The notes: generated by a model from the sequence alone, not told the origin. Numbered from the stretch's first letter, positions 1 through 5,583 are shown. The stretch: 6,503 bases of DNA from an uncultured Desulfobacterales bacterium (GCA_945787595.1 CALZJV010000648.1:1-6503), one strand, 5' to 3'. A program made the numbers and translations.

Positions 1-281
1 GATGTGGCTATAAAATTGCTTTCGCATTCTATGGGCTTGGCTTTCCATCACCACACTTTGAAATGCCAGGTCTGGGCCAGGGGTTGCATTCTCGTCCCTA
101 TACTGCATTTGGGATGCGTAATTACGAGAAAAGCGTCACTTCCGTCAGGCCTAATCCAAAATTTGAAGCCAAATTGGCAATTATTTGGGATAATGATCCT
201 TTTTTAACGAGGACTTCGGGTCTTTAATTCCTTTTTTGTCCTTAACCCTGAACGCTGAACCCTAAACCTGTGAACGGTTAC
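1..281. other. Gene-free left edge, downstream of the kinase gene
   Basis: I find no convincing gene here. A plus-strand frame at 4-207 has no ribosome binding site and no recognisable domain, and its composition is not protein-like. On the minus strand a frame is open from about 144 to the left edge, with its first ATG at 108-106. It is too short and unfamiliar to call and could be a decayed repeat or the first codons of a gene beyond the window. A weak hairpin (AGGAC 210-214 with GTCTT 220-224, loop TTCGG) is followed by a T run at 232-237. It might terminate plus-strand transcripts entering from the left, but the gap between stem and T run is 7 nt. Confidence 0.5.
244..278. repeat. Degenerate AACCCTG heptamer repeat
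   Basis: Read on the plus strand, five consecutive 7-mers share a pattern: AACCCTG, AACGCTG, AACCCTA, AACCTGT, GAACGGT. The last two are decayed. The block lies just downstream of the kinase stop codon. A related stretch, AACTG followed by AACACTG, occurs at about 2462-2473 in the other non-coding region. Short low-complexity repeats of this kind can arise by slippage. No function can be assigned. Confidence 0.35.
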
Positions 282-1367
282 CTAAAATTTAAATATAATT
301 TTAAACGTTGTTCCGACGCCCGGTGCTGAACTAACTTCTATGCGGCCCCCATGTTTGTTAACGACTTTTTCAACCACCGCCAGGCCAAGTCCGGTCCCAC
401 CGCTTCCTTTGGTTGAGAAAAATTCTTCCAGCATGTTTCGCCGGGTGGCCTGATCCATTCCAATGCCGTTATCTGATATTTCAAACATAAACTGCTGTTT
501 GTCACAATAGTCTGTGTTCACGCTTACATGATGTTGTTTCTTTTCTTTATCGTTATGGCAGGCTTCTAATGCATTCCAGATTAAATTATGCAGCATTCTG
601 CGGATGCCGGCCGCGTCCAAACGCACATCCGGCAGGGCGGCATTGATCTGCTCGTCGAGTTGAATATTCATGGCAGCAGCCTTTTCCCGGAATAATTGCA
701 CCGAATCCTGCACCAGCTGGACCGGTGAGACCATTTCATATTTCAGGGGCCGATTTTTAGATGAATATAAGATGTTTTGGACAACATCGGTAATATCGAA
801 AATATTCTTATTGACGATGCTCCAGCCCTTTCTGGCAAGCTGGATATCACCATCATTAAAGGCTTCATCCAGGACATAGGCGCCTCCCTGCAATCCTTCC
901 AGAATGTTTTTGATACCATGGGATAACAGCGCTATCGACTGCCCTAACGTCGTCAGCTCTTTTTGACTTTTTTTTATCTGGGTGATGTTGGTGCACATTT
1001 CGATAATGGCCTCAACTTCGCTATTGGCATCCAGAATGGGGGATGATTGAATCAGCAGTTGGCAAATTTTGCCATCGGGTAGTTGAACCGTCTTCTCACC
1101 GACATGAATTCGCTTATCCTGTATCGTTTTTTCAACAGGGCAAGCGCGGCACATATTGGGTGAACTCTTATAAACGGTATGACATAGTTTTCCGGTTCCG
1201 TCACCAAAATCATTTTTAAAACTCTGATTCACAAAAAGAAGGCGGTGTTCGAGATCTTGAATTGAGATATAGCACGGAAGCAGATCAATAACATGATCGA
1301 GGTAAGATCCGGTAATATTGGGCAGGCCGCCGGATTGGCTTCTTGGAGGTTGTATTGGACCTGTCAT
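282..1367 (-). CDS. Soluble PAS-domain sensor histidine kinase
   Basis: This is a 361-aa cytoplasmic two-component kinase. It autophosphorylates a histidine and would pass the phosphate to a response regulator not present in this window. Domains in order: a PAS domain at about residues 22-130; a dimerisation and phosphoacceptor helix with the H-box SHGIKN, likely acceptor His150; and an HATPase_c domain at about 215-361. The ATPase shows the N box (HNLIWNALEA, Asn265), G1 (DNGIG, 299-303), F box (EEFFSTK, 314-320) and G2 (GGTGLGL, 323-329), so all catalytic motifs are present. There is no transmembrane segment, signal peptide or receiver domain. Inside the PAS domain Cys62-His63, Cys73 and Cys76 form a CH-x9-C-x2-CP cluster that could bind a metal, Fe-S centre or redox ligand (inference). 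The ATG at 1367 lacks a good Shine-Dalgarno sequence, so the start is less sure than the family call. It diverges from the DRTGG gene. Confidence 0.88.
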   Translation of the reverse strand: MTGPIQPPRSQSGGLPNITGSYLDHVIDLLPCYISIQDLEHRLLFVNQSFKNDFGDGTGKLCHTVYKSSPNMCRACPVEKTIQDKRIHVGEKTVQLPDGKICQLLIQSSPILDANSEVEAIIEMCTNITQIKKSQKELTTLGQSIALLSHGIKNILEGLQGGAYVLDEAFNDGDIQLARKGWSIVNKNIFDITDVVQNILYSSKNRPLKYEMVSPVQLVQDSVQLFREKAAAMNIQLDEQINAALPDVRLDAAGIRRMLHNLIWNALEACHNDKEKKQHHVSVNTDYCDKQQFMFEISDNGIGMDQATRRNMLEEFFSTKGSGGTGLGLAVVEKVVNKHGGRIEVSSAPGVGTTFKIIFKF

Positions 1368-1384
1368 GATCTGATTCAGAAAAA

Positions 1385-1420
1385 TAGAAATTTATTAAAA
1401 TCATTCCCAAAAAATTTCTA
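1385..1420. promoter_or_regulatory. 9-bp inverted repeat upstream of the kinase gene
   Basis: TAGAAATTT (1385-1393) is repeated in inverted form as AAATTTCTA (1412-1420) with an 18-nt spacer. It sits 18-53 nt upstream of the kinase start codon, spanning the expected transcription start and early leader of the promoter at 1425-1453. It could be an operator or a leader hairpin. It is AT-rich, so chance is possible. Confidence 0.35.
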
Positions 1421-1424
1421 ATCC

Positions 1425-1453
1425 ACTATAACGAAAAGGTGTTTGTAAATCAA
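1425..1453 (-). promoter_or_regulatory. Sigma-70-like promoter for the kinase gene
   Basis: Read on the minus strand, TTGATT (1453-1448) is separated by exactly 17 nt from TATAGT (1430-1425). The -10 box matches five of six consensus bases and the -35 box four of six. Transcription would begin near 1418, giving a leader of roughly 50 nt. No equally good promoter was found for the divergent plus-strand gene. The best candidate there is TTGAAA at 1462-1467 with TATACG at 1483-1488, spacer 15. Confidence 0.5.
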
Positions 1454-1539
1454 TATATGTCTTGAAATTCAACAAAGTCTATTATACGGAAATGAGGGCA
1501 GTTTCAAATCAGTTAATTTTTAGAAAAGGATCGTGATAT

Positions 1540-1887
1540 ATGGACGTCAAGAAATTGGTTGATCGTTTTAACTTGCATGTAGCAGCAGGTCAAGATAAAC
1601 TTGATCGTCAAATTGAAAGCGGGTACTGTGGCGACCTTTTAAGCGATGTAATGGCCAATGCTCCTGACGGCTGCATCTGGCTGACAGTGCAAACGCACCA
1701 GAATATCGTACCCGTAGCTGTGTTGCATGGTATGGCGGCGGTAATTCTCACCGGCGGTCGGGAGCCTGATCAGGAAACCATTGAAAAGGCCAACGAAGCG
1801 GGCATACCGATCCTAATGTGGCCGAAATCTGCTTTTGATTTTGCCGGGCAAGTCTGTAGCGCCGGCCTGATCAAGTCTGTTGACTGA
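1540..1887 (+). CDS. Stand-alone DRTGG-domain protein
   Basis: This 115-aa protein is essentially one DRTGG domain, a module also found in the N-terminal part of some HPr kinase-like and phosphotransacetylase-related proteins. Visible features are GDLLSDVMANAPDG (31-44), the run WLTVQTHQNIVPVAVL (47-62), and the signature-like VILTGGREP (68-76) followed by an alpha/beta segment ending IPILMW (89-94). In anaerobes such small DRTGG proteins often lie near Fe-Fe hydrogenase or NADH-dehydrogenase-like subunits and small HATPase-type kinases (known context). Here the neighbour is instead a divergent PAS kinase. The ATG is supported by AAAAGGA at 1524-1530, nine nt upstream. It is a single gene with no downstream partner. 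The biochemical role is not established; ligand binding or regulation is the usual guess. Confidence 0.8.
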   Translation: MDVKKLVDRFNLHVAAGQDKLDRQIESGYCGDLLSDVMANAPDGCIWLTVQTHQNIVPVAVLHGMAAVILTGGREPDQETIEKANEAGIPILMWPKSAFDFAGQVCSAGLIKSVD

Positions 1888-1914
1888 AGGCTGCAGAGGA
1901 CGAAATAAAAGCAG

Positions 1915-1936
1915 CCGGCCCGAGGTTGGCCGCCGG
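1915..1936 (+). terminator. Weak GC hairpin after the DRTGG gene
   Basis: CGGCC (1916-1920) pairs with GGCCG (1928-1932) around a 7-nt loop. An alternative is CCGGC (1915-1919) with GCCGG (1932-1936). It begins about 27 nt after the stop codon, where a terminator would be expected, but no T run follows. It is at best a weak or factor-dependent terminator. Confidence 0.3.
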
Positions 1937-1966
1937 TACAAATAATGAATTTCACAACTTAGTCCA

Positions 1967-2072
1967 TCGATTCGTAAATACGCTAACGTATTTACTCACT
2001 CAGGACTTAGTGCTGAGTGAGCAATTACGTTAAATGGGTCCTTAATTAAATGTAACCGTAATTGCGAATCGA
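1967..2072. repeat. Perfect four-way-junction foldback element
   Basis: Four helices meet with no unpaired base at the junction. P1: 1967-1973 with 2066-2072 (7 bp). P2: GTAAATACG 1974-1982 with 1987-1995 (9 bp, loop CTAA). P3: TCACTCAG 1996-2003 with 2013-2020 (8 bp, loop GACTTAGTG). P4: GCAATTACG 2021-2029 with 2057-2065 (9 bp, extended by three pairs past a bulged C2056). All 33 core pairs are Watson-Crick, and each helix begins on the base after the previous one ends. The hexamer ACTTAG occurs at 1957-1962 and 2076-2081 on the flanks and in the P3 loop at 2005-2010. No open frame is associated. It could be a structured RNA, a REP- or MITE-like mobile element, or a recombinase substrate. 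The sequence alone does not decide, and both strands fold equally well. Confidence 0.7.
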
Positions 2073-2164
2073 AGCACTTAGCTGGAATCAGGGGTAGGAA
2101 ACGCAAAAACTGACACTTACCTATTTTCCATCCATAAATGGTCTTTTTGCCCAATCTCGGCGTC

Positions 2165-2222
2165 AATCGGTGCGTTTGTTTGTGCGACGTAGCCAGCTAC
2201 ATCTCCGCACAAACGCTCGATT
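2165..2222. repeat. Long imperfect inverted repeat
   Basis: AATCG (2165-2169) pairs with CGATT (2218-2222). After a small internal loop GCGTTTG (2172-2178) pairs with CAAACGC (2210-2216). At the tip GTAG (2189-2192) pairs with CTAC (2197-2200). A competing register pairs GTTTGTGCG (2178-2186) with CGCACAAAC (2206-2214), also nine perfect pairs. Two mutually exclusive folds of similar strength are unusual for random intergenic DNA. A minus-strand frame across it (2245-2117) is open for 42 codons but has no ATG near its beginning, so I do not call it a gene. Confidence 0.55.
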
Positions 2223-2271
2223 TCCTTGACCTTGGACAAAATTCCTCATTTCTGGATTGGAAACTCTATTG

Positions 2272-2311
2272 AGTGCCCATACTGATTTTAACCGATTTGT
2301 GGATGGGCACT
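2272..2311. repeat. 9-bp inverted repeat with 22-nt loop
   Basis: AGTGCCCAT (2272-2280) and ATGGGCACT (2303-2311) are perfect inverted copies separated by 22 nt. They could be the terminal repeats of a very small element or a simple hairpin. The element lies directly before another, stronger hairpin at 2317-2345. No T run follows on either strand, so it is not a standard terminator. Confidence 0.5.
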
Positions 2312-2316
2312 ACCTA

Positions 2317-2345
2317 AGCCTGGCTTACAGTCCGTAAGTCAGGCT
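2317..2345. repeat. 12-bp hairpin with 5-nt loop
   Basis: AGCCTGGCTTAC (2317-2328) pairs with GTAAGTCAGGCT (2334-2345) around the loop AGTCC. Eleven pairs are Watson-Crick and one is G-T (2323 with 2339). On the plus-strand transcript that pair would be G-U, whereas on the minus strand it becomes C-A. The fold is therefore slightly better as plus-strand RNA. No T run follows. Confidence 0.55.
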
Positions 2346-2367
2346 GCTAGCCCGCTTCCAGCCCATA

Positions 2368-2443
2368 GGCCTACAGGCCGGCTTCCGGCTCGACTCCGTC
2401 CCGTAGGGACTACGCCCCGGAGGGTAGAGCCTACAGCTCGGAG
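2368..2443. repeat. Cluster of short GC-rich hairpins
   Basis: A run of mini-palindromes: GGCC 2368-2371 with 2376-2379 (loop TACA); GCCGG 2377-2381 with CCGGC 2385-2389 (loop CTT); GTCCC 2398-2402 with GGGAC 2406-2410 (loop GTA); GAGC 2427-2430 with GCTC 2436-2439 (loop CTACA). CTCCG 2394-2398 can also pair with CGGAG 2418-2422. The phrase GCCTACAG appears twice (2369-2376 and 2429-2436). It reads as a degenerate array of foldback words, richer in GC than the surrounding genes. I see no coding frame and no known RNA family. Confidence 0.45.
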
Positions 2444-2527
2444 AGAGGTGAAACCAGGGCGAACTGAACACTGAGACCTTTTTCTGCCCTAATTCAGCCG
2501 GCTATTTTATCGATTTGACGGCTTCAA

Positions 2528-2971
2528 TCATTGTCTTTTTATCTGACGAGAATATTCAAGCGGCTTATCCGGTTCCAGCGGCACCCCCGATTCCAATTTT
2601 CTTATTTTTTCTTTGACCGCATCTATTTCAGTCTCTATGGCTTCCTTGGCGGCTCGATGTTCCGAAATTTTCTTTTGTTCAATAATATGCCGTGTTTCCA
2701 GAGCTTTTAACTGATCCTGAAATTGTTTGATGGACTCTTGGCGCAGCTGCTTGTTGATACGTTCCATCAAATGCGCGTGTTTGCCCTCCGGATCCGTTAA
2801 AAAATACCAAGTCTTGGTTTTGTAACTGTACCACGCCTCTCCCGAGACGTGTTTTCCCTTTAACCGGACACCGGCGTTCCAGATTTTGAACTCTCCTTCT
2901 TGTCTGGGGACGCCGTGGACACGGGCCTGCCTGCGCCGACCATCCTCACATTGGACCATTTGCTTTTCCAT
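2528..2971 (-). CDS. Hypothetical protein, small N-terminal domain plus coiled coil
   Basis: I do not recognise this 147-aa protein. Residues 1-65 form a basic, aromatic-rich and probably beta-type domain, with RVHGVPRQEGEF at about 17-28, VRLKGKHVSGEAWYSY at about 35-50 and KTWYFLTDPEG at about 53-63. Residues 67-127 are strongly helical and charged (KQLRQES, KALETRHIIEQKK, KEAIETEIDAVKEKIRKLE), consistent with a coiled coil. The C-terminal 20 residues are proline-rich and basic. There is no signal peptide or membrane segment, so it should be cytoplasmic. The ATG at 2971 is preceded by purine-rich GGGAGAAGGG. It is a single-gene unit between the hairpin-rich region and the terminator of the sulfur cluster, with no conserved partner in view. 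The coding signal is good, but function is unknown. Confidence 0.65.
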   Translation of the reverse strand: MEKQMVQCEDGRRRQARVHGVPRQEGEFKIWNAGVRLKGKHVSGEAWYSYKTKTWYFLTDPEGKHAHLMERINKQLRQESIKQFQDQLKALETRHIIEQKKISEHRAAKEAIETEIDAVKEKIRKLESGVPLEPDKPLEYSRQIKRQ

Positions 2972-3153
2972 AACCCTTCTCCCGCTTGTTTATGAGGCGG
3001 AAACCAATAATTCCCCAATCGTCGGGTCATTTAGCTCGGCTTTTGCGTTCCGGTGGCGGATGATTATTATCCTGGAGATCATTGCTAGGTTTGATTTCGA
3101 AACGTAATCCTGCAAAAAATTTGAGAAATTATTGTTTCCCGCACCCCTTGGAC

Positions 3154-3176
3154 AAAACCCGGCCCAATGGGGCCGG
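3154..3176 (-). terminator. Intrinsic terminator of the SQR-DUF1641 operon
   Basis: On the minus strand CCGGCCC (3176-3170) pairs with GGGCCGG (3165-3159) around a CATT loop, seven perfect G-C pairs, followed by G and TTTT (3157-3154). It lies about 65 nt past the stop codon of the DUF1641 gene and is the clearest rho-independent terminator in the window. It closes the minus-strand cluster. Confidence 0.85.
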
Positions 3177-3241
3177 CATTGATATTCTATAAAAGTGTGC
3201 AGCTTAATTCCAATGCAGATGACCTGAAACTGCAGCTCAGC

Positions 3242-3901
3242 TCAGGCAATCGGCTGCGCTTGCTCAGCTGTGGCCGAGCCACCCCCGTTTTTCAGTGAAC
3301 CCATGGCCTTGGTCAACTCCATTAATACACCTAAACCCTGTCTGGCCTCTTTGCTGGACAATGCGCCCAGCATGCCGAAGGGGCCGACGGGCTTGGCAGC
3401 GGCCAGATCAACTTTAGACGGCAATTCGGCAATTTTCTCCAGAAAATCAGTGGCACTCGGATCGCTGAGCTTTTTAGCCAATCCGAGAAGTGCCACCGCA
3501 CCATCGCCGATCTGATCGATATCTTCGGCGGTGTAGGCCGAGGCAATCTTGGCACGCACGTCCAGGGTGGCGGTGATGATGCGCAGCACACCTTTTTGCT
3601 CCAAATCATCCAGGTATGGCTCGATGGTCGTGGCAAAGTCCACAATATTTTCCAGCTGTTCCAGACTGAATATGATATGTTTGACACTGCGCAGCGTTCG
3701 TTTAAGCAGCGTTAAAAGATCTTCCAATTGAAAACCGGATTGAACGTCCTCCAACTCCCGGATTAAAAGGCGGAAGGCCTGCCCACTCAAAGGTATCAAA
3801 TCTTCTCGTAGTTCTGAAATACTGCTGGCAGTTTGTGAAACCGGAGCCAGCTGGGCTTCTATGCGTTCGAGTCGCTCCAAAATTAATTCTTCGTTTGTCA
3901 T
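3242..3901 (-). CDS. DUF1641-domain protein, SQR partner
   Basis: This 219-aa, largely helical cytoplasmic protein belongs to the DUF1641 family. The N-terminus (1-35) is a charged helix (LERLERIEAQL), followed by alpha-helical repeats to about residue 165. The diagnostic C-terminal motif is GPFGMLGALSSKEARQGLG (173-191) continuing into VLMELTKAMGSL, ahead of a disordered Gly/Ala/Gln tail. DUF1641 proteins are commonly encoded next to SQR-like flavoproteins in bacteria and archaea. Their biochemical role is not defined, and a structural or membrane-docking partner is a reasonable inference. The start at 3901 is secure: TAAGGAGG lies five nt upstream, and its TAA is the stop codon of the SQR gene. 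The two genes are 10 nt apart and probably translationally coupled. It is the last gene before the terminator. Confidence 0.85.
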   Translation of the reverse strand: MTNEELILERLERIEAQLAPVSQTASSISELREDLIPLSGQAFRLLIRELEDVQSGFQLEDLLTLLKRTLRSVKHIIFSLEQLENIVDFATTIEPYLDDLEQKGVLRIITATLDVRAKIASAYTAEDIDQIGDGAVALLGLAKKLSDPSATDFLEKIAELPSKVDLAAAKPVGPFGMLGALSSKEARQGLGVLMELTKAMGSLKNGGGSATAEQAQPIA

Positions 3902-3911
3902 GGCTGCCTCC

Positions 3912-5153
3912 TTATGCTGTGACCAAAGTATGGCGCATCTTGCCGGCCATCGTCAATTGATCCTCCAGGGGTAATTCAACGCCTTTGAGCATCATATTCC
4001 AATATACCCACTTAAACATCATTTTACCCCAGTAATTCAGATAACTGTCCCCGAGCAGGCTGAAAGGGCCAAGACCCGGAAATGGGAATTTGCCGGGCAG
4101 CGGTTCGTATTCATAGTTGAAGTCGATCAAGAAGGCTTTTTCGTAACCCGAGCAGATAAAACAGGTGGCATGTCCGTCAAAGGCAGGTTTGGGTTCCTGG
4201 CCGTCGATCTCGCGAGTGATGTTTTCGGCAATGGTTTGCGACTCGTAATGGGCCACCGCACCGGCCTTGGATGTCGGAACGTTGGTGGCGTCTCCGACGA
4301 CATAGATATTGTCCGCGTTTTTAGCTTTCAGGGTGAAATGGTCGGTTTCGACGAATCGCAATGGGTCTTCCAGTCCCGAACCTTCGAGGAACTTGGCGCC
4401 GAAATTAGGCGGTACGGCCACCAGCAGGTCATAGTCCACTTTTTCGCCCTTGTGGGATTCGATGGTCTTTTCCTCGGCGTTGACCTGGGAGATATCGAAG
4501 TTGGGGGTTACCTTGAGATTTTTCTGAACGGCGATGTCACCCAGGATACTGGAAGCGATGGGCTTTGAAAACGCACCGGCCATGGGTGTGACCAACTCGA
4601 TCTCGACACTGTCCCGAACACCGTTGGTATCAAAAAACCAATCGGCCATGAAAATAAACTCAATGGGTGCGACCGGGCACTTGTACGGTAATTCGGCGAT
4701 GTTAAATACCAGGCGCCCGGAGGAAAAGTACTTCATTTTTTCGCGCAACGCGACTGCCCCGTCAAGGGTGTAAAAATCGTGAATGTTCTTGCCGTAGTCA
4801 TCCATCATACCTTCGACTTCTTCCGGCACAATCGTGCAACCGCTGGCAATCACCAGCCAATCATAGTCATATTTGTCTTTTTTGCCTTCCACCTTGCGGG
4901 TTTCCTTATCGATGCCGACCACCTCATCGAGAACGAAATTAACACCCTCAGGAATGAATTCCCGTTTGGGTTTCTGGCAGTCTTCCGGGGAATAGACATC
5001 GAAGGGGATGAACAGCCACCCGGGTTGATAGTGATGGACTTCATCATTGTCGATGATGGTGATATCCCACTGTTTGGGGCTCAACTTTTTCCGTAAGTGG
5101 TTGGCCACCATCGTTCCGCCGGCACCTGAACCTAGAATGAGAATTTTTTTCAT
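3912..5153 (-). CDS. sqr: Sulfide:quinone oxidoreductase-like FAD protein
   Basis: This 413-aa flavoprotein would oxidise sulfide to sulfur or polysulfide and pass electrons to the quinone pool at the cytoplasmic membrane face. The N-terminal FAD fold begins at residue 4 with GSGAGG (8-13). The second FAD motif is IYVVGDATNVPTSKAGAVA (283-301). Residue Cys159 in PYKCPVAPIEF matches the conserved SQR redox cysteine. Cys331 and Cys334 in the C-terminal CFIC segment are candidates for its partner, and Cys106 (ASGC) is a further one. The C-terminus (about 369-391) is aromatic and Met-rich (YLNYWGKMMFKWVYWNMM), fitting the amphipathic membrane-binding helices of this family. There is no signal peptide. 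GGAGG lies five nt before the ATG. The DUF1641 neighbour supports the call. The SQR type, and whether the in vivo substrate is sulfide or another thiol, cannot be settled here; the broader label is NAD(P)/FAD-dependent oxidoreductase. Confidence 0.82.
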   Translation of the reverse strand: MKKILILGSGAGGTMVANHLRKKLSPKQWDITIIDNDEVHHYQPGWLFIPFDVYSPEDCQKPKREFIPEGVNFVLDEVVGIDKETRKVEGKKDKYDYDWLVIASGCTIVPEEVEGMMDDYGKNIHDFYTLDGAVALREKMKYFSSGRLVFNIAELPYKCPVAPIEFIFMADWFFDTNGVRDSVEIELVTPMAGAFSKPIASSILGDIAVQKNLKVTPNFDISQVNAEEKTIESHKGEKVDYDLLVAVPPNFGAKFLEGSGLEDPLRFVETDHFTLKAKNADNIYVVGDATNVPTSKAGAVAHYESQTIAENITREIDGQEPKPAFDGHATCFICSGYEKAFLIDFNYEYEPLPGKFPFPGLGPFSLLGDSYLNYWGKMMFKWVYWNMMLKGVELPLEDQLTMAGKMRHTLVTA

Positions 5154-5226
5154 GGTATCCTCCTGATAATTTAATGGTTATTAAAGGGCTATAAAGGGAA
5201 TCGATCCATATTTGCCTGTTTCGCAG

Positions 5227-5583
5227 TCAACCGCTTTCGACATCGGAGTTTTTGCCTTTCATTAGATCGGCGATGGTCGTATTGTCAAGTTTTTCGTAAA
5301 GAACCCTTGTGGCATCCCCCCATGCCAGTCTTACCTGACAGTCAGCGGACATGGAACATTTCTCAGGATTGCTGATACATTCAACCAGCTCACTTTGTCC
5401 TTCAAACAACCGCACAATTTGACCCAGGGAGATCTCTTCTGGTTTTTTAGCCAGCAGGTGACCTTTTACCGAGATATCCTGGCGCTTGGAAATTTCACCC
5501 ATTTGAACCGGTCCCTGGTTACTATTACGGGCCAGATCCACCAGGATTCTTACGCCATACCGGCTTCTAGTTGATAGCTTCAT
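5227..5583 (-). CDS. Rrf2/IscR-type regulator lacking its recognition helix
   Basis: The protein is 118 aa against roughly 135-165 for the family. The N-terminus is canonical (MKLSTRSRYGVRILVDLA, then GPVQMGEISKRQDISVK, 24-40). Compared with remembered E. coli IscR, about 23 residues are missing after Lys40: the block beginning YLEQ and ending in the wing up to the Gly-Gly. The sequence resumes at GHLLAKKPEEISLGQIV. The lost part is the DNA-recognition helix and most of the winged-helix wing, so normal operator binding is unlikely. The frame is kept, and the Fe-S-type cysteines Cys69, Cys76 and Cys82 (C-x6-C-x5-C) and the dimerisation region remain. Family members sense Fe-S status, cysteine or nitrosative stress. 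The gene precedes the SQR gene by 73 bp and may be cotranscribed with it. No strong Shine-Dalgarno sequence precedes ATG 5583. It may be a decaying gene, an altered regulator, or an assembly artefact. Confidence 0.8.
   Translation of the reverse strand: MKLSTRSRYGVRILVDLARNSNQGPVQMGEISKRQDISVKGHLLAKKPEEISLGQIVRLFEGQSELVECISNPEKCSMSADCQVRLAWGDATRVLYEKLDNTTIADLMKGKNSDVESG

Noticed and set aside
4..207. Plus-strand 67-aa open frame at the left edge
   Set aside because: It has no ribosome binding site, no domain-like pattern, odd composition, and lies in AT-rich repeat-containing DNA.
1967..2072. tRNA gene, because of a 7-bp closing stem and cloverleaf shape
   Set aside because: The arms are 8-9 bp with no linker bases, and no anticodon, T-loop or D-loop consensus is present.
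2117..2245. Minus-strand 42-codon frame through the palindrome
   Set aside because: It has no ATG near its beginning and no Shine-Dalgarno sequence. It is kept only as a possible coding remnant in the findings.
2450..2480. Resemblance to a 23S rRNA segment (GAACTGAA followed by CTGAG)
   Set aside because: The match is too short and interrupted, and is better explained by the AACNCTG repeat word.
1888..2527. CRISPR array or integron attC cluster
   Set aside because: There are no regularly spaced direct repeats of constant length, and the inverted repeats lack the attC core-site pattern.
3331..3687. Second minus-strand frame inside the DUF1641 gene
   Set aside because: The main frame matches the DUF1641 C-terminal motif, and the alternative is rich in Trp, Pro and Ser as out-of-frame products are.
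4170..5096. Several plus-strand open frames opposite the flavoprotein gene
   Set aside because: They are antisense shadows of the SQR-like gene, whose minus frame carries all FAD motifs and a proper ribosome binding site.
5227..5583. A sequencing frameshift as the cause of the short Rrf2 protein
   Set aside because: The frame is continuous on both sides of the gap and no other frame contains the missing residues, so a deletion or collapse fits better.
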